64,000 nt of DNA from Bacillota bacterium (GCA_023437715.1 JAEZFK010000058.1:1-64000); one strand, 5' to 3'. Positions 51,613 to 61,349 are shown, counted from the first letter of the stretch. Numbers and translations: made by a program. Notes: generated from the sequence alone by a model not told the origin.

Positions 51613-54249
51613 ATGAGATTGCACAGTCTGGGAGACAGAGTGAGGACTGGATATACCACATGGGGCTGTATGTGGGAAAGAGGCCGCTGCACAAAGGAGA
51701 CAAAATACCGGCTGGAAAGCGGAAAAGAAGCAAAAGTGCCTATGCAGAGCCGGATCACGGCCTGGTGGCCCGACGGCTCCGTAAAATGGACGGCCCATAC
51801 GGCAGATGGGGGAAAGCTGGGGGAAGATATTGAGGTAGTGCCGGAGGAAACCAGCTGGGCCCATGAAGCTAAGGGCTTGGGGGAAATCCGTACAGCAGAG
51901 CAGGATGGCCTCCTGGAGATCCGGGCAGGCGCAATGAAAGTGAATATATGCCGTGACGGCAGACGTCTGTTTGACGCTGTTTATTTCCAGGGAAAAAAAT
52001 ATTTAACAGATGCCATGCCCCTCCTGCTTTTGGAAGAGCCTTCTGTCTGGAACGGAAATCCGGTGAAAATAGAAAAAAGATACGAAGCCAGAGTGGAGGA
52101 GGTATGCCTGGAAGAGAAAGGGCCTCTCCAGGCAGTCATAAAATATGCCGGTTGTCATGAATCCGCCGACGGAGATAAAAAGCTTCCATTTATTATCCGC
52201 ATGAAGATCGGCCTTGACAGCCCCCGTCTTGATTTTGTCCATACCTTTTTATATGACGGTGAAGAAGACAAGGACTTTTTAAAGGGAATCGGCATTCGGT
52301 TCCATTCTCCCTTAAAGGGAAAAGCTTACAACCGCCACGTAAAGTTCGTGGGAGATTACGGTGTATTTCATGAAGCCATGGCCCAGCTTCTTTCCTGGCG
52401 TCCCAGAATCCCGGAGGAAATTTATGCAAGCCAGATCCGGGGAGAAAAGCTGGAGCTTATTGGCGACCATGAAGAGACCGTAAACAAGGTTTTAAAAGAC
52501 ATGCCCTTCTGGAGCGAATATGACCTTAGCCAGGACAGTGTCAGTCACTTTGGCATCAGAAAGAAAATAAGGGATGAAAACTGCTGCTATCTGGACTGCC
52601 TTCATGGAAAACGGACGGATGGAGGCGCTGCCTTTGGTTCGGAGCATGGCTCGGTTTCATTTTCCATCAGAGACTTCTGGGAAAAGTATCCCTCCGGCTA
52701 CACCTTCCGCAATCTGGACGGGGAGGAGGCAGAGGCTGTTATCTGGCTGTGGTCCCCAAGGGCAGAAGCCATGGACTTCCGCCACTATGCAAATAGGGGC
52801 TATAACCAGGTCTGTTATGAGGGCTATGATTATAAAGGCGCTACGCCCTACGGAATCGCCTGTACCAGTGAATGCTCTGTTCAGGTTTCCGGAAAAATGA
52901 TCCCCGGGGATGAGGAGCTTACGGAATTTACCAGAGCCGTAAAGCGCCCGGTTCAGTATGTGGGAAAGCCGGAATATTACCATGAAAGAAGGGCCTTTGG
53001 CTATTGGTCCCTGCCGAAACGGGAGAGCGAAATGGAGAACTGGCTGGAGGACCAGCTTGATCTGGCTGTAGACTTTTATAAAAACGAGGTAGAGCAGAGG
53101 AACTGGTACGGAATGTTTCACTACGGCGATTTCATGCACACCTATGACAGGGAGCGCCACCAGTGGAGGTATGATATGGGAGGCTATGCCTGGGACAATA
53201 CAGAGCTTGTCCCCACCCTGTGGCTTTGGTATGAATTTTTAAGAACCGGGAGGGAGGATGTTTTCATTCTGGCGGAAAAGTTGTCAAGGCATACCTCGGA
53301 GGTGGATGTATATCACATGGGAAAATATAAAGGCCTGGGCTCCCGCCACAATGTCCGCCACTGGGGGTGTCCCTGCAAGGAGGCCAGAATTGCCATGGCG
53401 GCCCATCACCGTGTGTATTATTATCTGACCGGAGACGGCCGGCTGGGGGATATATTTGAAGAATTAAAGGATAATGAAGAGGCATTTTTAAATAAGGATC
53501 CTTTGGAAGATTTTTACCATAAGGAGGAGATGGTCTACAAAAGCCATGCCAGAAGCGGTCCGGACTGGTCCTCCCTCTGTGCCAACTGGATGACCCGTTG
53601 GGAAAGGTTTCAGGATACAAAATACAGGGATAAAATACTCACCGGCATAAATGATATTAAGAATGCCCCTTTAAAACTGGTTTCCGGCCCTGATTTTGAA
53701 TTTGACCCCTCTCATGTCCGCCTGCGCTACATCGGTGAACGGGCGGCAGGAGGAACCCATCTCCAAATCTGTATGGGTGCACCCCAGGTATGGATGGAAA
53801 TGGCGGATTTACTGGAGGATGAGCAATGGAAACGGATGATGGCGGATTACGGAAGGTTTTATTATCTGCCGAGAAAACAACAGCTTGAGGAGTCCGGAGG
53901 TCTGATCGGGGACCGGGAATTCAGCCTCCCCTTTATGGCGGCAGCCATGGGGGCCTATGGTGCAAAATATTTAAAGGATGAGGTGTTGGCAGAGCGGACA
54001 TGGAGCCATTTGCTTCACGCCTCCATCAGCCAGGGGAATCACAGCGGACTTCAGCCAATTATCCTTTCCCGGCAGGGAAATCAGGAACAGCTGACGGAGA
54101 TTCCCTGGATCACTACGAATTTCACGGCCCAATGGTGCTTAAATGTTATCGAAGTTCTTGAATTTATCCGCAGCTATCTTCCAAAAACCTTAAGGGAAGC
54201 GGATAAAATGATAGAAGGCATGCCGGCAGAAGCATTCCGCAAGGCATAA
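51613..54249 (+). CDS. Exo-rhamnogalacturonan lyase-like protein (PL26-like)
   Basis: An 878-residue protein without a signal peptide, so acting in the cytoplasm. The N-terminal beta domain starts MRLHSLGDRVRTGYTTWGCM; the large alpha-barrel part shows ERHQWRYDMGGYAWDNTELV, RHNVRHWGCPCKEARIAM and RSGPDWSSLCANWMTRWERF, blocks I associate with the exo-rhamnogalacturonan lyase (PcRGLX/PL26) family. It should release disaccharide units from the end of imported rhamnogalacturonan I chains by beta-elimination. RBS CGGAGG. Subsite details cannot be read. The next genes complete the pathway. Confidence 0.82.
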   Translation: MRLHSLGDRVRTGYTTWGCMWERGRCTKETKYRLESGKEAKVPMQSRITAWWPDGSVKWTAHTADGGKLGEDIEVVPEETSWAHEAKGLGEIRTAEQDGLLEIRAGAMKVNICRDGRRLFDAVYFQGKKYLTDAMPLLLLEEPSVWNGNPVKIEKRYEARVEEVCLEEKGPLQAVIKYAGCHESADGDKKLPFIIRMKIGLDSPRLDFVHTFLYDGEEDKDFLKGIGIRFHSPLKGKAYNRHVKFVGDYGVFHEAMAQLLSWRPRIPEEIYASQIRGEKLELIGDHEETVNKVLKDMPFWSEYDLSQDSVSHFGIRKKIRDENCCYLDCLHGKRTDGGAAFGSEHGSVSFSIRDFWEKYPSGYTFRNLDGEEAEAVIWLWSPRAEAMDFRHYANRGYNQVCYEGYDYKGATPYGIACTSECSVQVSGKMIPGDEELTEFTRAVKRPVQYVGKPEYYHERRAFGYWSLPKRESEMENWLEDQLDLAVDFYKNEVEQRNWYGMFHYGDFMHTYDRERHQWRYDMGGYAWDNTELVPTLWLWYEFLRTGREDVFILAEKLSRHTSEVDVYHMGKYKGLGSRHNVRHWGCPCKEARIAMAAHHRVYYYLTGDGRLGDIFEELKDNEEAFLNKDPLEDFYHKEEMVYKSHARSGPDWSSLCANWMTRWERFQDTKYRDKILTGINDIKNAPLKLVSGPDFEFDPSHVRLRYIGERAAGGTHLQICMGAPQVWMEMADLLEDEQWKRMMADYGRFYYLPRKQQLEESGGLIGDREFSLPFMAAAMGAYGAKYLKDEVLAERTWSHLLHASISQGNHSGLQPIILSRQGNQEQLTEIPWITTNFTAQWCLNVIEVLEFIRSYLPKTLREADKMIEGMPAEAFRKA

Positions 54250-54286
54250 AGAAACGAGCCTGGATGAATATCAGAAGGAGGAATCC

Positions 54287-57200
54287 ATGATTCGGACAGA
54301 ACATATTTCTAACCAAGAAGTGACTCTTACCTGGGACAGGGTCAAGGGGGCCGAAGCATACCGGGTTTACTGGTCCGACCGTGACACGAAGCAGGAAAGC
54401 TACCGCTTTATGAGAGAAATAAAGGCGGAGGAGGAATTGAGGTTTACCCTGAAAAAATCCACCCATATTCCCCACCGCCTCATGGTCAGGGCCGTAAAAG
54501 AAGGCCGGGAGGAGAAAGCCGGGGATATGTATGTCACCCCGGTCCGGCACATTTTAAGACAACAGCTGGAGGTTCTTGGCAGAGGGCTTACGGCAGTATT
54601 GACAGAGAACGGAGTATTTGTAAGCTGGCGGCTGTTTCTTACGGAGGTCACAGGCTTTTCAGAAAAGGGCCTGACAGGGGTGGATTTTATCCTCTACCGG
54701 GACGGAGAAAAAGCCGCTGAAATAAAAGACAGTACAAACTATTTGGATTTATTTGGGGATGAAGAGTCAGAATACCGGGTGGCGCCCGTTCTTAACGGCA
54801 TAGAATATGACCCCTGCCCGCCTGTAAAGCCATGGAAAAGACCGTACCTGGATATTCCCATAAAAAAGCCTGCCGGAGGGGTTACACCTGGGGGAGAGGC
54901 CTACACCTATTCCGCCAATGACATGTCTGTGGCAGATGTGGACGGAGACGGGGAATACGAATACATTGTCAAATGGGATCCCTCCAATTCTCACGACGTT
55001 TCCATCAAAGGCTATACAGGCCGCTGCTATCTGGACTGCTATAAGCTTTCCGGAAGGCTTCTCTGGCGGCTTGACATGGGGCCAAACATCCGGGCAGGAG
55101 CCCATTATACCCAATTTATGTGCTATGATTTCAACGGAGACGGAAGGGCGGAAATGGCGGTAAAGACGGCGCCGGGAACCAGAATGACCTTATACGGACC
55201 GGAGGGGGAACCGGAGGAGGAGTTTTTTATCACCATGCCCCAGGAAGACTTGGACAGAGGCTGCAGCCATAAGGATTCCTATGTGTGCAGCAGTGAGGAT
55301 TACCGCCGCCATCTGATCCAGGTATTTTCCTCCTGGCAGGACCATCCGGAGGTGAGGGCGGGCCGCTGGCCAAAGACACCGGGGCAGTGCTTTGGCATCC
55401 AGGAAAGGGATGCAGAGCGTCTGGCTGATTATTTCCTGGATGAATACGCTCCAGGCAGAAATCCTAAAAACAGGCTCCGGGAATTTGAGGGCTTCATCTT
55501 TGAGGGGCCGGAGTATTTAACCATGTTCGGAGGGGACGGCCGGGAGCTTCAAACCATTGCCTTTCCCTTTGATCGGGTAGACGACGGCCTTTTATGGGGA
55601 GATTATGCCATGAACCGCATCGAGCCCTGCAACCGGGTGGACCGGTTTTTATCTGCCGTTGCCTACCTGGACGGAGAAAGGCCCTATCTGGTGGTCTGCC
55701 GGGGATATTATACAAGGGCGGCCCTGGCGGCCTATGAATTCTTCCAAAACCGTTTTAAAAAGGTCTGGTCCGTGGACAGCGGCTTTGTGCCCATGAAAAA
55801 TCCATTCTGTGACCAGCCCCATGATCTTTGCGGAAGCGATCCGGTTTATGGAGAGCTGGCGGGCCAGGGAAATCATTCGGTGGCTGCTGCCGATGTGGAT
55901 GGGGATGGCTTTATGGAAATCATTTACGGGGCAGCTTGCATTGACCATAACGGAGAGCTTCTCTACAGCTCAAAGGATAAGCTGCCTGACGGCAGAAAGG
56001 TAAAGCTGGGCCATGGGGACGCCATGCATGTGGCGGACATAGACCCGGACCGGCCAGGAATGGAAATCTTCAATGTGTTTGAAGGGGCGGATCACGCTCC
56101 CTATGGCTACGCCCTGCGGGACGGGGAAAACGGAGAGGTCATTTTCGGCCGGTATGCTGAGTCTGATCTTGGCCGCTGCATGATCGGAGATGTGGTCCCG
56201 GAGGCAAGAGGCCTCCAGTGCTGGGTCAACGGAGTGGGGATATACGATTGCCGGGGAAATTTCCTTCAGAAGGAAGCCCTGGGAAGCAACATGTCCATAC
56301 GATGGGCAGGAGATTTATCCACCCAGATTCTGGACGGCTGGGATTATTTAAACCAGACTGCCACCGGAGTGGTCAATGATTTTACTCACGGCATCATGCT
56401 GCGTCCGGAAAATACCATGACCAATAACGGGACAAAGGGCAACCCCTGCCTGGTTGCCGATATCTTCGGGGATTTCCGGGAAGAGCTTCTTTTGCGGACT
56501 GGGGACAGCTCGGCCATCCGTATTTACACCAATACGGAAATTACGGATCACAAGCTGTTTACTCTGATGCATGATATTACATACCGCTGTGGGATCGCCT
56601 GGCAGAATAACTGCTACAACCAGCCCTGTTATACCGGTTTTTACTATGGGTCCGACATGGATTTTGACAGGGTTCTTCCTTATATGAAGAGAAAGCCTGT
56701 CCTGTATCTGGCGGGAGATTCCATCAGCCAGACAGCCGGGGAAGCAGAGCGGCCCAGGGTAGGGATGGGAGAGCTGCTTTTAAAGCATCTGGATGAAGAA
56801 AATAGTATTAAGGTTTATCGCCGGAAAGACAGTCCCTTTCCCCAGGAAATGTGCTACGAAAGCCGTCATCTGATGGTGGACAACTGCGCCATGGCCGGCA
56901 GGTCTTCCAAAACATTTCTGGAGGAAGGACGGCTTGAGGATATCAGGCGGAGGCTGAAGGAAGGGGATTTCCTTCTGGTCCAGTTCGGCCACAACGATGC
57001 TTCCGCCGGAAAAAAGGAACGCTATGTGCCTTTATCTGACTTCCCCCTGTATTTGAAACAGTATGTGCAGACAGCAAGGGAAGCGAAAGCCGTACCGGTT
57101 TTAATATCTCCCATCTGCCCATGTCCCGGAGGGGAAGCCGGAGAGGGAGAAAAGGGAGAAATTGCCGGGCTGCTTCCGGAATATGCCCGGAGGATGAAAG

Positions 57201-57403
57201 AATATGCAGAGAAAGAAAAAATCCTTTTTGTGGATATGCACCGCCTGACCGCAGAGTATTGCGAAAAAACCGGGGAAGCAGGTGCCAGGGCCCTTTATAT
57301 GAAGGATCTTGTACATCTGGTGGAAAAAGGTGCAGATTGCTATGCACAATTGTTGGCAAATGAGGGAAAGCGGTTTATAATAGAAAAGAATTATGACAAA
57401 TGA
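54287..57403 (+). CDS. Rhamnogalacturonan lyase (PL11) fused to SGNH acetylesterase (CE12-like)
   Basis: A 1038-residue two-enzyme fusion, no signal peptide. Residues about 1-95 are a fibronectin-like module (SNQEVTLTWDRVKGAEAYRV). Residues about 180-800 are the PL11 beta-propeller with repeated Ca2+ loops DVDGDGEYEYIVKWDPSNSH, DVDGDGFMEIIYGA and DFNGDGRAEMAVKTA. From about 803 a rhamnogalacturonan acetylesterase-type SGNH domain follows: GDSISQTAG (nucleophile Ser), NCAMAGRSSKTF, QFGHND and the closing KDLVHL with catalytic Asp and His. So one chain cleaves the RG-I backbone and removes acetyl groups. Confidence 0.88.
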   Translation: MIRTEHISNQEVTLTWDRVKGAEAYRVYWSDRDTKQESYRFMREIKAEEELRFTLKKSTHIPHRLMVRAVKEGREEKAGDMYVTPVRHILRQQLEVLGRGLTAVLTENGVFVSWRLFLTEVTGFSEKGLTGVDFILYRDGEKAAEIKDSTNYLDLFGDEESEYRVAPVLNGIEYDPCPPVKPWKRPYLDIPIKKPAGGVTPGGEAYTYSANDMSVADVDGDGEYEYIVKWDPSNSHDVSIKGYTGRCYLDCYKLSGRLLWRLDMGPNIRAGAHYTQFMCYDFNGDGRAEMAVKTAPGTRMTLYGPEGEPEEEFFITMPQEDLDRGCSHKDSYVCSSEDYRRHLIQVFSSWQDHPEVRAGRWPKTPGQCFGIQERDAERLADYFLDEYAPGRNPKNRLREFEGFIFEGPEYLTMFGGDGRELQTIAFPFDRVDDGLLWGDYAMNRIEPCNRVDRFLSAVAYLDGERPYLVVCRGYYTRAALAAYEFFQNRFKKVWSVDSGFVPMKNPFCDQPHDLCGSDPVYGELAGQGNHSVAAADVDGDGFMEIIYGAACIDHNGELLYSSKDKLPDGRKVKLGHGDAMHVADIDPDRPGMEIFNVFEGADHAPYGYALRDGENGEVIFGRYAESDLGRCMIGDVVPEARGLQCWVNGVGIYDCRGNFLQKEALGSNMSIRWAGDLSTQILDGWDYLNQTATGVVNDFTHGIMLRPENTMTNNGTKGNPCLVADIFGDFREELLLRTGDSSAIRIYTNTEITDHKLFTLMHDITYRCGIAWQNNCYNQPCYTGFYYGSDMDFDRVLPYMKRKPVLYLAGDSISQTAGEAERPRVGMGELLLKHLDEENSIKVYRRKDSPFPQEMCYESRHLMVDNCAMAGRSSKTFLEEGRLEDIRRRLKEGDFLLVQFGHNDASAGKKERYVPLSDFPLYLKQYVQTAREAKAVPVLISPICPCPGGEAGEGEKGEIAGLLPEYARRMKEYAEKEKILFVDMHRLTAEYCEKTGEAGARALYMKDLVHLVEKGADCYAQLLANEGKRFIIEKNYDK

Positions 57404-57439
57404 ACTGGCAGGTGCCGGAGAAAGGCGGAGAATTGAGAA

Positions 57440-58489
57440 ATGGGTAAGATTCAGTACGACAGAGCTAAGATTGAGGAAGCCATGGACCGGATTGTGGAGC
57501 GGACCAAGCGGATGGACATGTCCTGGGACTGGCCCTGCGGCGTTGCCTATTACGGCGTTGCGGAGGCTTATGAAGCGACGAAAAAGGAGAGCTACCTGGA
57601 ATTTTTAAAGGAACGGGTGGATGAACTCATTGGGCTGGGGCTTCCCGTGTGGACGGTAAACACCTGTGCCATGGGGCACTGCCTTATCACCCTGTATGAA
57701 GCTACGGGGGAAGAAAAGTACATGGATATCATTAAGTCCAAGGTAGAGTATCTGACAAAGGATGCCCTGCGTTTTGGAGACCGGGTGCTGCAGCATACGG
57801 TTTCTGCCGGAAATGATTTCCCGGAGCAGTGCTGGGCGGACACCCTGTTTATGGCTGCATTTTTCCTTTTAAGGGTGGGGGTCATGACAAAGGACGACGC
57901 GCTGATTGACGATGCCTTAAATCAGTATTATTGGCATATCCAGTATCTTCAGGATGAGAACACGGGATTATGGTATCACGGCTATAACAATATAACAAAG
58001 GACCACATGTCCGGCTTTTACTGGGGCAGGGCCAACTGCTGGGCAGCCTATACCATGAGCAATGTGGGGCGCATTCTGCCGGAATGCTATCTTTATCCCC
58101 AATTTTTGGAAATCGTGGGAAGCTTAAACGAGCAGCTGTCCGCCCTAAAGCTTTTGCAGACAGAAAACGGTCTGTGGCGGACCATTTTAGATGATGAGGA
58201 GTCCTATGAGGAGGTTTCTGCTTCCGCCGGAATCGCTGCAGCCATGACCTTAAAGGGAAATCCCCTTCACATCAAATACATTGAAAAATCCATTGAAGGG
58301 CTGCTGGCCCACGTGGCCCCTGACGGAAGAGTAACCGACGTTTCCGGCGGAACCGCCGTTATGAAAGACCGGGATGGGTACCGGAATATTTCAAAAAAAT
58401 GGATTCAGGGCTGGGGACAGGGCATGGCTTTAGCGTTCTTTGCCGCTGTGCTGTGCTATGACAGAATTGCAGGAGATGGGGCATTATAA
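57440..58489 (+). CDS. Unsaturated rhamnogalacturonyl hydrolase (GH105)
   Basis: A 349-residue alpha6/alpha6-barrel enzyme that removes the unsaturated galacturonosyl residue left by the lyases. Catalytic Asp region in AGNDFPEQCWADTLFMA (about 130), HYPD-type variant absent, and conserved WYHGYNN, SGFYWGRANCWAAYTM and WIQGWGQGMALAFF blocks as in YesR/YteR. Cytoplasmic. It overlaps the next gene by one base (TAATGG) and is part of the same operon. Confidence 0.9.
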   Translation: MGKIQYDRAKIEEAMDRIVERTKRMDMSWDWPCGVAYYGVAEAYEATKKESYLEFLKERVDELIGLGLPVWTVNTCAMGHCLITLYEATGEEKYMDIIKSKVEYLTKDALRFGDRVLQHTVSAGNDFPEQCWADTLFMAAFFLLRVGVMTKDDALIDDALNQYYWHIQYLQDENTGLWYHGYNNITKDHMSGFYWGRANCWAAYTMSNVGRILPECYLYPQFLEIVGSLNEQLSALKLLQTENGLWRTILDDEESYEEVSASAGIAAAMTLKGNPLHIKYIEKSIEGLLAHVAPDGRVTDVSGGTAVMKDRDGYRNISKKWIQGWGQGMALAFFAAVLCYDRIAGDGAL

Positions 58490-59295
58490 TGGATAAGCTT
58501 AAAAATATTTATACCTGTTTTCCGGGAGGAAAGCATAAGGTGCTCACCATGAGCTATGATGACGGAAAGGCGGAGGACAGAAGGCTGGTGGAGATATTTA
58601 ACCGCCATGGCATCAGGGGAACCTTTCATGTAAATTCAGGCCTTACGGAAGATGAAAACCGGATAAAGCCGGAGGAATGGAAGGAGCTATACCAGGGACA
58701 TGAGGTTTCCTGCCATACGGTTCTCCACCCTACGATTGCCCGGTGCCCCCTTCCCCATGTAGCCCTTCAGATTTTGGAGGACCGCAGGGCTCTGGAACGG
58801 GCGGTTGGATATCCGGTGCGTGGAATGTCCTACCCCAACGGCTCTTATACGGAGGAAATTGTGGACATGCTTCCTGGCCTTGGTATCGAATACTGCAGGG
58901 TGGTGGGAAATACGGACGATTTTTCCATGCCGGAAAACTTCTTAAAGTGGAAAGCAACCTGCCACCACAACCACAACCTTCTGGAAAACGGAAAACGCTT
59001 TACGGAGCTTTCAAAGACACAGTATCTTTATATGATGTATGTGTGGGGGCACAGCTATGAATTTCCCAGGGATGATAATTGGGAGGTAATGGAAGAGTTC
59101 TGCTCCATGGCAGGCGGCAGGGATGACACCTGGTATGCTGCTAACATTGAGATTGTGGACTACATGAAAGCGGCCTCAAACCTGAAATTTACCATTGACG
59201 GAAACCAGGTTTATAATCCGTCGGCAGTCGGCGTATGGATCAGCGTTGACGGGAAAAAGGCAGAAATACCGGGCGGAAGCTTGCTGAACATATAA
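58489..59295 (+). CDS. Polysaccharide-deacetylase-fold protein
   Basis: A 268-residue NodB-fold protein without a signal peptide. Motif 1 is SYDDGKAEDRR (usual TFDDGP), motif 2 CHTVLHPTI supplies the H-xxx-H metal ligands, and YPNGSYT resembles motif 3. It therefore looks like a metal-dependent deacetylase, probably acting on acetylated rhamnogalacturonan oligosaccharides in the cytosol. Last gene of the operon, overlapping GH105 by one base. The divergent motif 1 leaves the exact activity open. Confidence 0.78.
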   Translation: MDKLKNIYTCFPGGKHKVLTMSYDDGKAEDRRLVEIFNRHGIRGTFHVNSGLTEDENRIKPEEWKELYQGHEVSCHTVLHPTIARCPLPHVALQILEDRRALERAVGYPVRGMSYPNGSYTEEIVDMLPGLGIEYCRVVGNTDDFSMPENFLKWKATCHHNHNLLENGKRFTELSKTQYLYMMYVWGHSYEFPRDDNWEVMEEFCSMAGGRDDTWYAANIEIVDYMKAASNLKFTIDGNQVYNPSAVGVWISVDGKKAEIPGGSLLNI

Positions 59296-59483
59296 AAGCT
59301 GAACACATCATATGGAATTTAAATGGAAATATTCAGAGAGGGGAAAGCAGAAAAATCAACCGATATGGGCGGAATGACCGGTGGAGCCGGGGACGGGATC
59401 ACGGCCGCTGATGTGACGGTTTCCGGTACAATTTTATTTTGACGGAAGACAGCAGTAAGTGAAAAAATAAAGATAATAATGAT
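59296..59483. other. Intergenic stretch after the rhamnogalacturonan operon
   Basis: A short open frame (59322-59443, about 40 codons) ends with GGMTGGAGDGITAADVTVSG. I see no family and no ribosome site. Otherwise nothing is seen here. Confidence 0.3.
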
Positions 59484-59538
59484 AAAAGTTCATAGCCGCG
59501 CCGGAACGAACAGATTCCAGCACGGCTATGAACTTTTG
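59484..59538. terminator. Bidirectional terminator between the RG operon and the peroxiredoxin
   Basis: AAAAGTTCATAGCCG pairs with CGGCTATGAACTTTT, with an inner GGAA/TTCC step. It can serve both convergent transcripts. Confidence 0.75.
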
Positions 59539-59546
59539 TTACATAA

Positions 59547-60188
59547 TTAACAAGGCTTATCTTTATAGCACCAGAACCAATCCATGCAATTTAAATCTGA
59601 TTTTTCAGGTTCATTGGCACGTTCTGATAATTGATCATAGGTGCGGGGCGGCGGAACCATTACAGGATTGCCCGGCTCCCAGTTTGCAGGGGTAACAACA
59701 CCGCATTTATCCGTTGTTTGAAGGGCAGTCAACAGACGCAGTATTTCACAAACGTTTCTTCCATTGGTTAAGGGATAAACCAGGATCGCACGAATTACCT
59801 GGTTCGGGTCAATGAAATAAACATTTCGGACAGTTTCCTGGGTAGAGGCATCGGGAGCAATCATGCCATAAAGATTTGCAACCTGGGCCGTACGGTCTGC
59901 AATAACCGGAAAAGGAATTTGAATGCCTGTTAAAAGATAAATTTGATTCACCCATGCCAGATGAGAAGGGTTACTGTCTATACTGAGACCGATTAATTTT
60001 GTATTTAACGATTCAAACTGATCGTTCGCTTGTGCCAAAGCGACAAATTCGGTAGTACATACAGGGGTAAAGTCCCCTGGATGAGAAAACAGAATAACCC
60101 AATATCCTTTGTAATCGGACAGCTTTATAGGTCCGAATGTTGTCGTGGCAGTAAAATCAGGAGCTGTCATGCCAATGCTAACGTTCAT
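59547..60188 (-). CDS. Peroxiredoxin, Prx6-like, with Cys-rich tail
   Basis: A 213-residue thiol peroxidase. Catalytic motif DFTPVCTTEF (peroxidatic Cys about 44) in a 1-Cys/Prx6-like setting (HPGDFTPVCTTE, LYGMIAPDAST). It reduces hydrogen peroxide or organic hydroperoxides. The C-terminal tail NCMDWFWCYKDKPC adds three Cys in 14 residues, unusual for Prx6, which may supply a resolving thiol or bind metal. A single minus-strand gene; no reductase next to it. Confidence 0.88.
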   Translation of the reverse strand: MNVSIGMTAPDFTATTTFGPIKLSDYKGYWVILFSHPGDFTPVCTTEFVALAQANDQFESLNTKLIGLSIDSNPSHLAWVNQIYLLTGIQIPFPVIADRTAQVANLYGMIAPDASTQETVRNVYFIDPNQVIRAILVYPLTNGRNVCEILRLLTALQTTDKCGVVTPANWEPGNPVMVPPPRTYDQLSERANEPEKSDLNCMDWFWCYKDKPC

Positions 60189-60263
60189 AAATGTACCAGA
60201 AAAATAGTTTATGATATTATATGACAGTATAAATGACGGGTTTCAGATTTACTGCAAATTATT

Positions 60264-60467
60264 TTTCCGGAGCAGTACGCGGATTTCAGATCCCTGACAG
60301 GTGACAGTGCGGACAACATCAAGGGTGCAAAAAAGGTGGGGCCCAAAATTGCGGCGCTGCTTTTACGGGATTCCATCACACGGAATATGGAACGGCTGAA
60401 GATAAACCAGAAGCTTGTTTATTTGCATCGTGAAATGACGGCCAGCCATGTATTGTCCGGAATTTGA
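60264..60467 (+). pseudogene. Remnant of a 5'-3' exonuclease (H3TH region)
   Basis: Reading frame FPEQYADFRSLTGDSADNIK, KGAKKVGPKIAALLL: this matches the helix-three-turn-helix part of 5'-3' exonucleases (GDSADN...GPKTA). The continuation RDSITRNMERLKINQKLVYL matches the end of the family after an internal deletion, then a stop at 60467. No start and no N-terminal catalytic domain are present, so it is a fragment left by deletion. Confidence 0.7.
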
Positions 60468-60498
60468 TTAAAATGATAGGTATAAACCCCCAATCTAT

Positions 60499-60527
60499 TT
60501 GACTATCATATACGTACATGTTAAAAT
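60499..60527 (+). promoter_or_regulatory. treR promoter with TreR-like operator in the spacer
   Basis: TTGACT (60499-60504), 17-base spacer, TAAAAT (60522-60527). ATATACGTACAT (60508-60519) fills the spacer and resembles the TreR site at 61359-61370, so treR is probably autoregulated. Confidence 0.65.
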
Positions 60528-60586
60528 AAAACCAGTACTTATATGAATTTAATAAATAAGCCTGATGAATGGGAGGATAAAGAATT

Positions 60587-61300
60587 ATGGAAAGTAAATA
60601 CAGGCATCTCTATAAACAGCTTCTTGATAAAATAGACAGGCGGGAATACCGTCCGGGGGACAAGCTTCCGGCGGAAGGAGAGCTGATGGAGGTCTACGGC
60701 GCTTCCCGGGATACGGTCCGCAAGGCTTTGGAGCTTTTGGTCCAGGACGGATACATCCACAAGGCCAGGGGAAAGGCTGCAGAGGTTTTAGACAAGAACA
60801 AGTTTAATTTTCCCGTATCGGAAATTGCAAGCTTTAAGGAAATATACCGTTTTTCCGACTTAAAGCCCAGGACCTTTGTGGAGAATTTAGAAATCGTCAA
60901 AAACGATCCCAAGCTCATGGCAGCATTGCAGATCGGCCCGGAGGATGAGGCCTTTGTGCTGGAACGTGTCCGGGAAATCGAAGGGGAGAAGATCATCATT
61001 GATAAGGACTATTTTTCAAGAAAGACCGTGGAAAACCTGCCCCTTCGGGCGGCCCAGGATTCTGTCTATGAATATCTGGAAAAGGAGCTGGGGCTTAAGA
61101 TCGGATTTGCCATGAAGGAGATTACGGTCCATATGGCTACAGATGAGGACTACCGTCTTTTGGATATGGGCAGCTATGACATGATCGTGGTGGTGAAAAG
61201 TTATACGTATTTGGAGGACTCTACCCTGTTCCAGTATACGGAATCCCGCCACAGGCCGGATAAGTTCAAATTCGTTGATTTTGCCAGGCGGAAGCTCTGA
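60587..61300 (+). CDS. treR: Trehalose operon repressor, GntR family
   Basis: A 237-residue regulator: N-terminal GntR winged helix (RPGDKLPAEGELMEVYGASRDTVRKALELL, shown in parts: DKLPAEGELMEVYGASR then DTVRKALELL) and a UTRA effector-binding domain (about 80-237; VLERVREIEGEKIIIDKDYF). It should bind trehalose-6-phosphate and release the operators seen at both promoters. The gene is co-directional with treP and treC, with operators at its own and the treP promoter. RBS GGGAGGA. Confidence 0.9.
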   Translation: MESKYRHLYKQLLDKIDRREYRPGDKLPAEGELMEVYGASRDTVRKALELLVQDGYIHKARGKAAEVLDKNKFNFPVSEIASFKEIYRFSDLKPRTFVENLEIVKNDPKLMAALQIGPEDEAFVLERVREIEGEKIIIDKDYFSRKTVENLPLRAAQDSVYEYLEKELGLKIGFAMKEITVHMATDEDYRLLDMGSYDMIVVVKSYTYLEDSTLFQYTESRHRPDKFKFVDFARRKL

Positions 61301-61349
61301 TTCCGGCGTTTTTTCCATATTCCTGCCGAAAAAATATTTCCCCTGCGTG

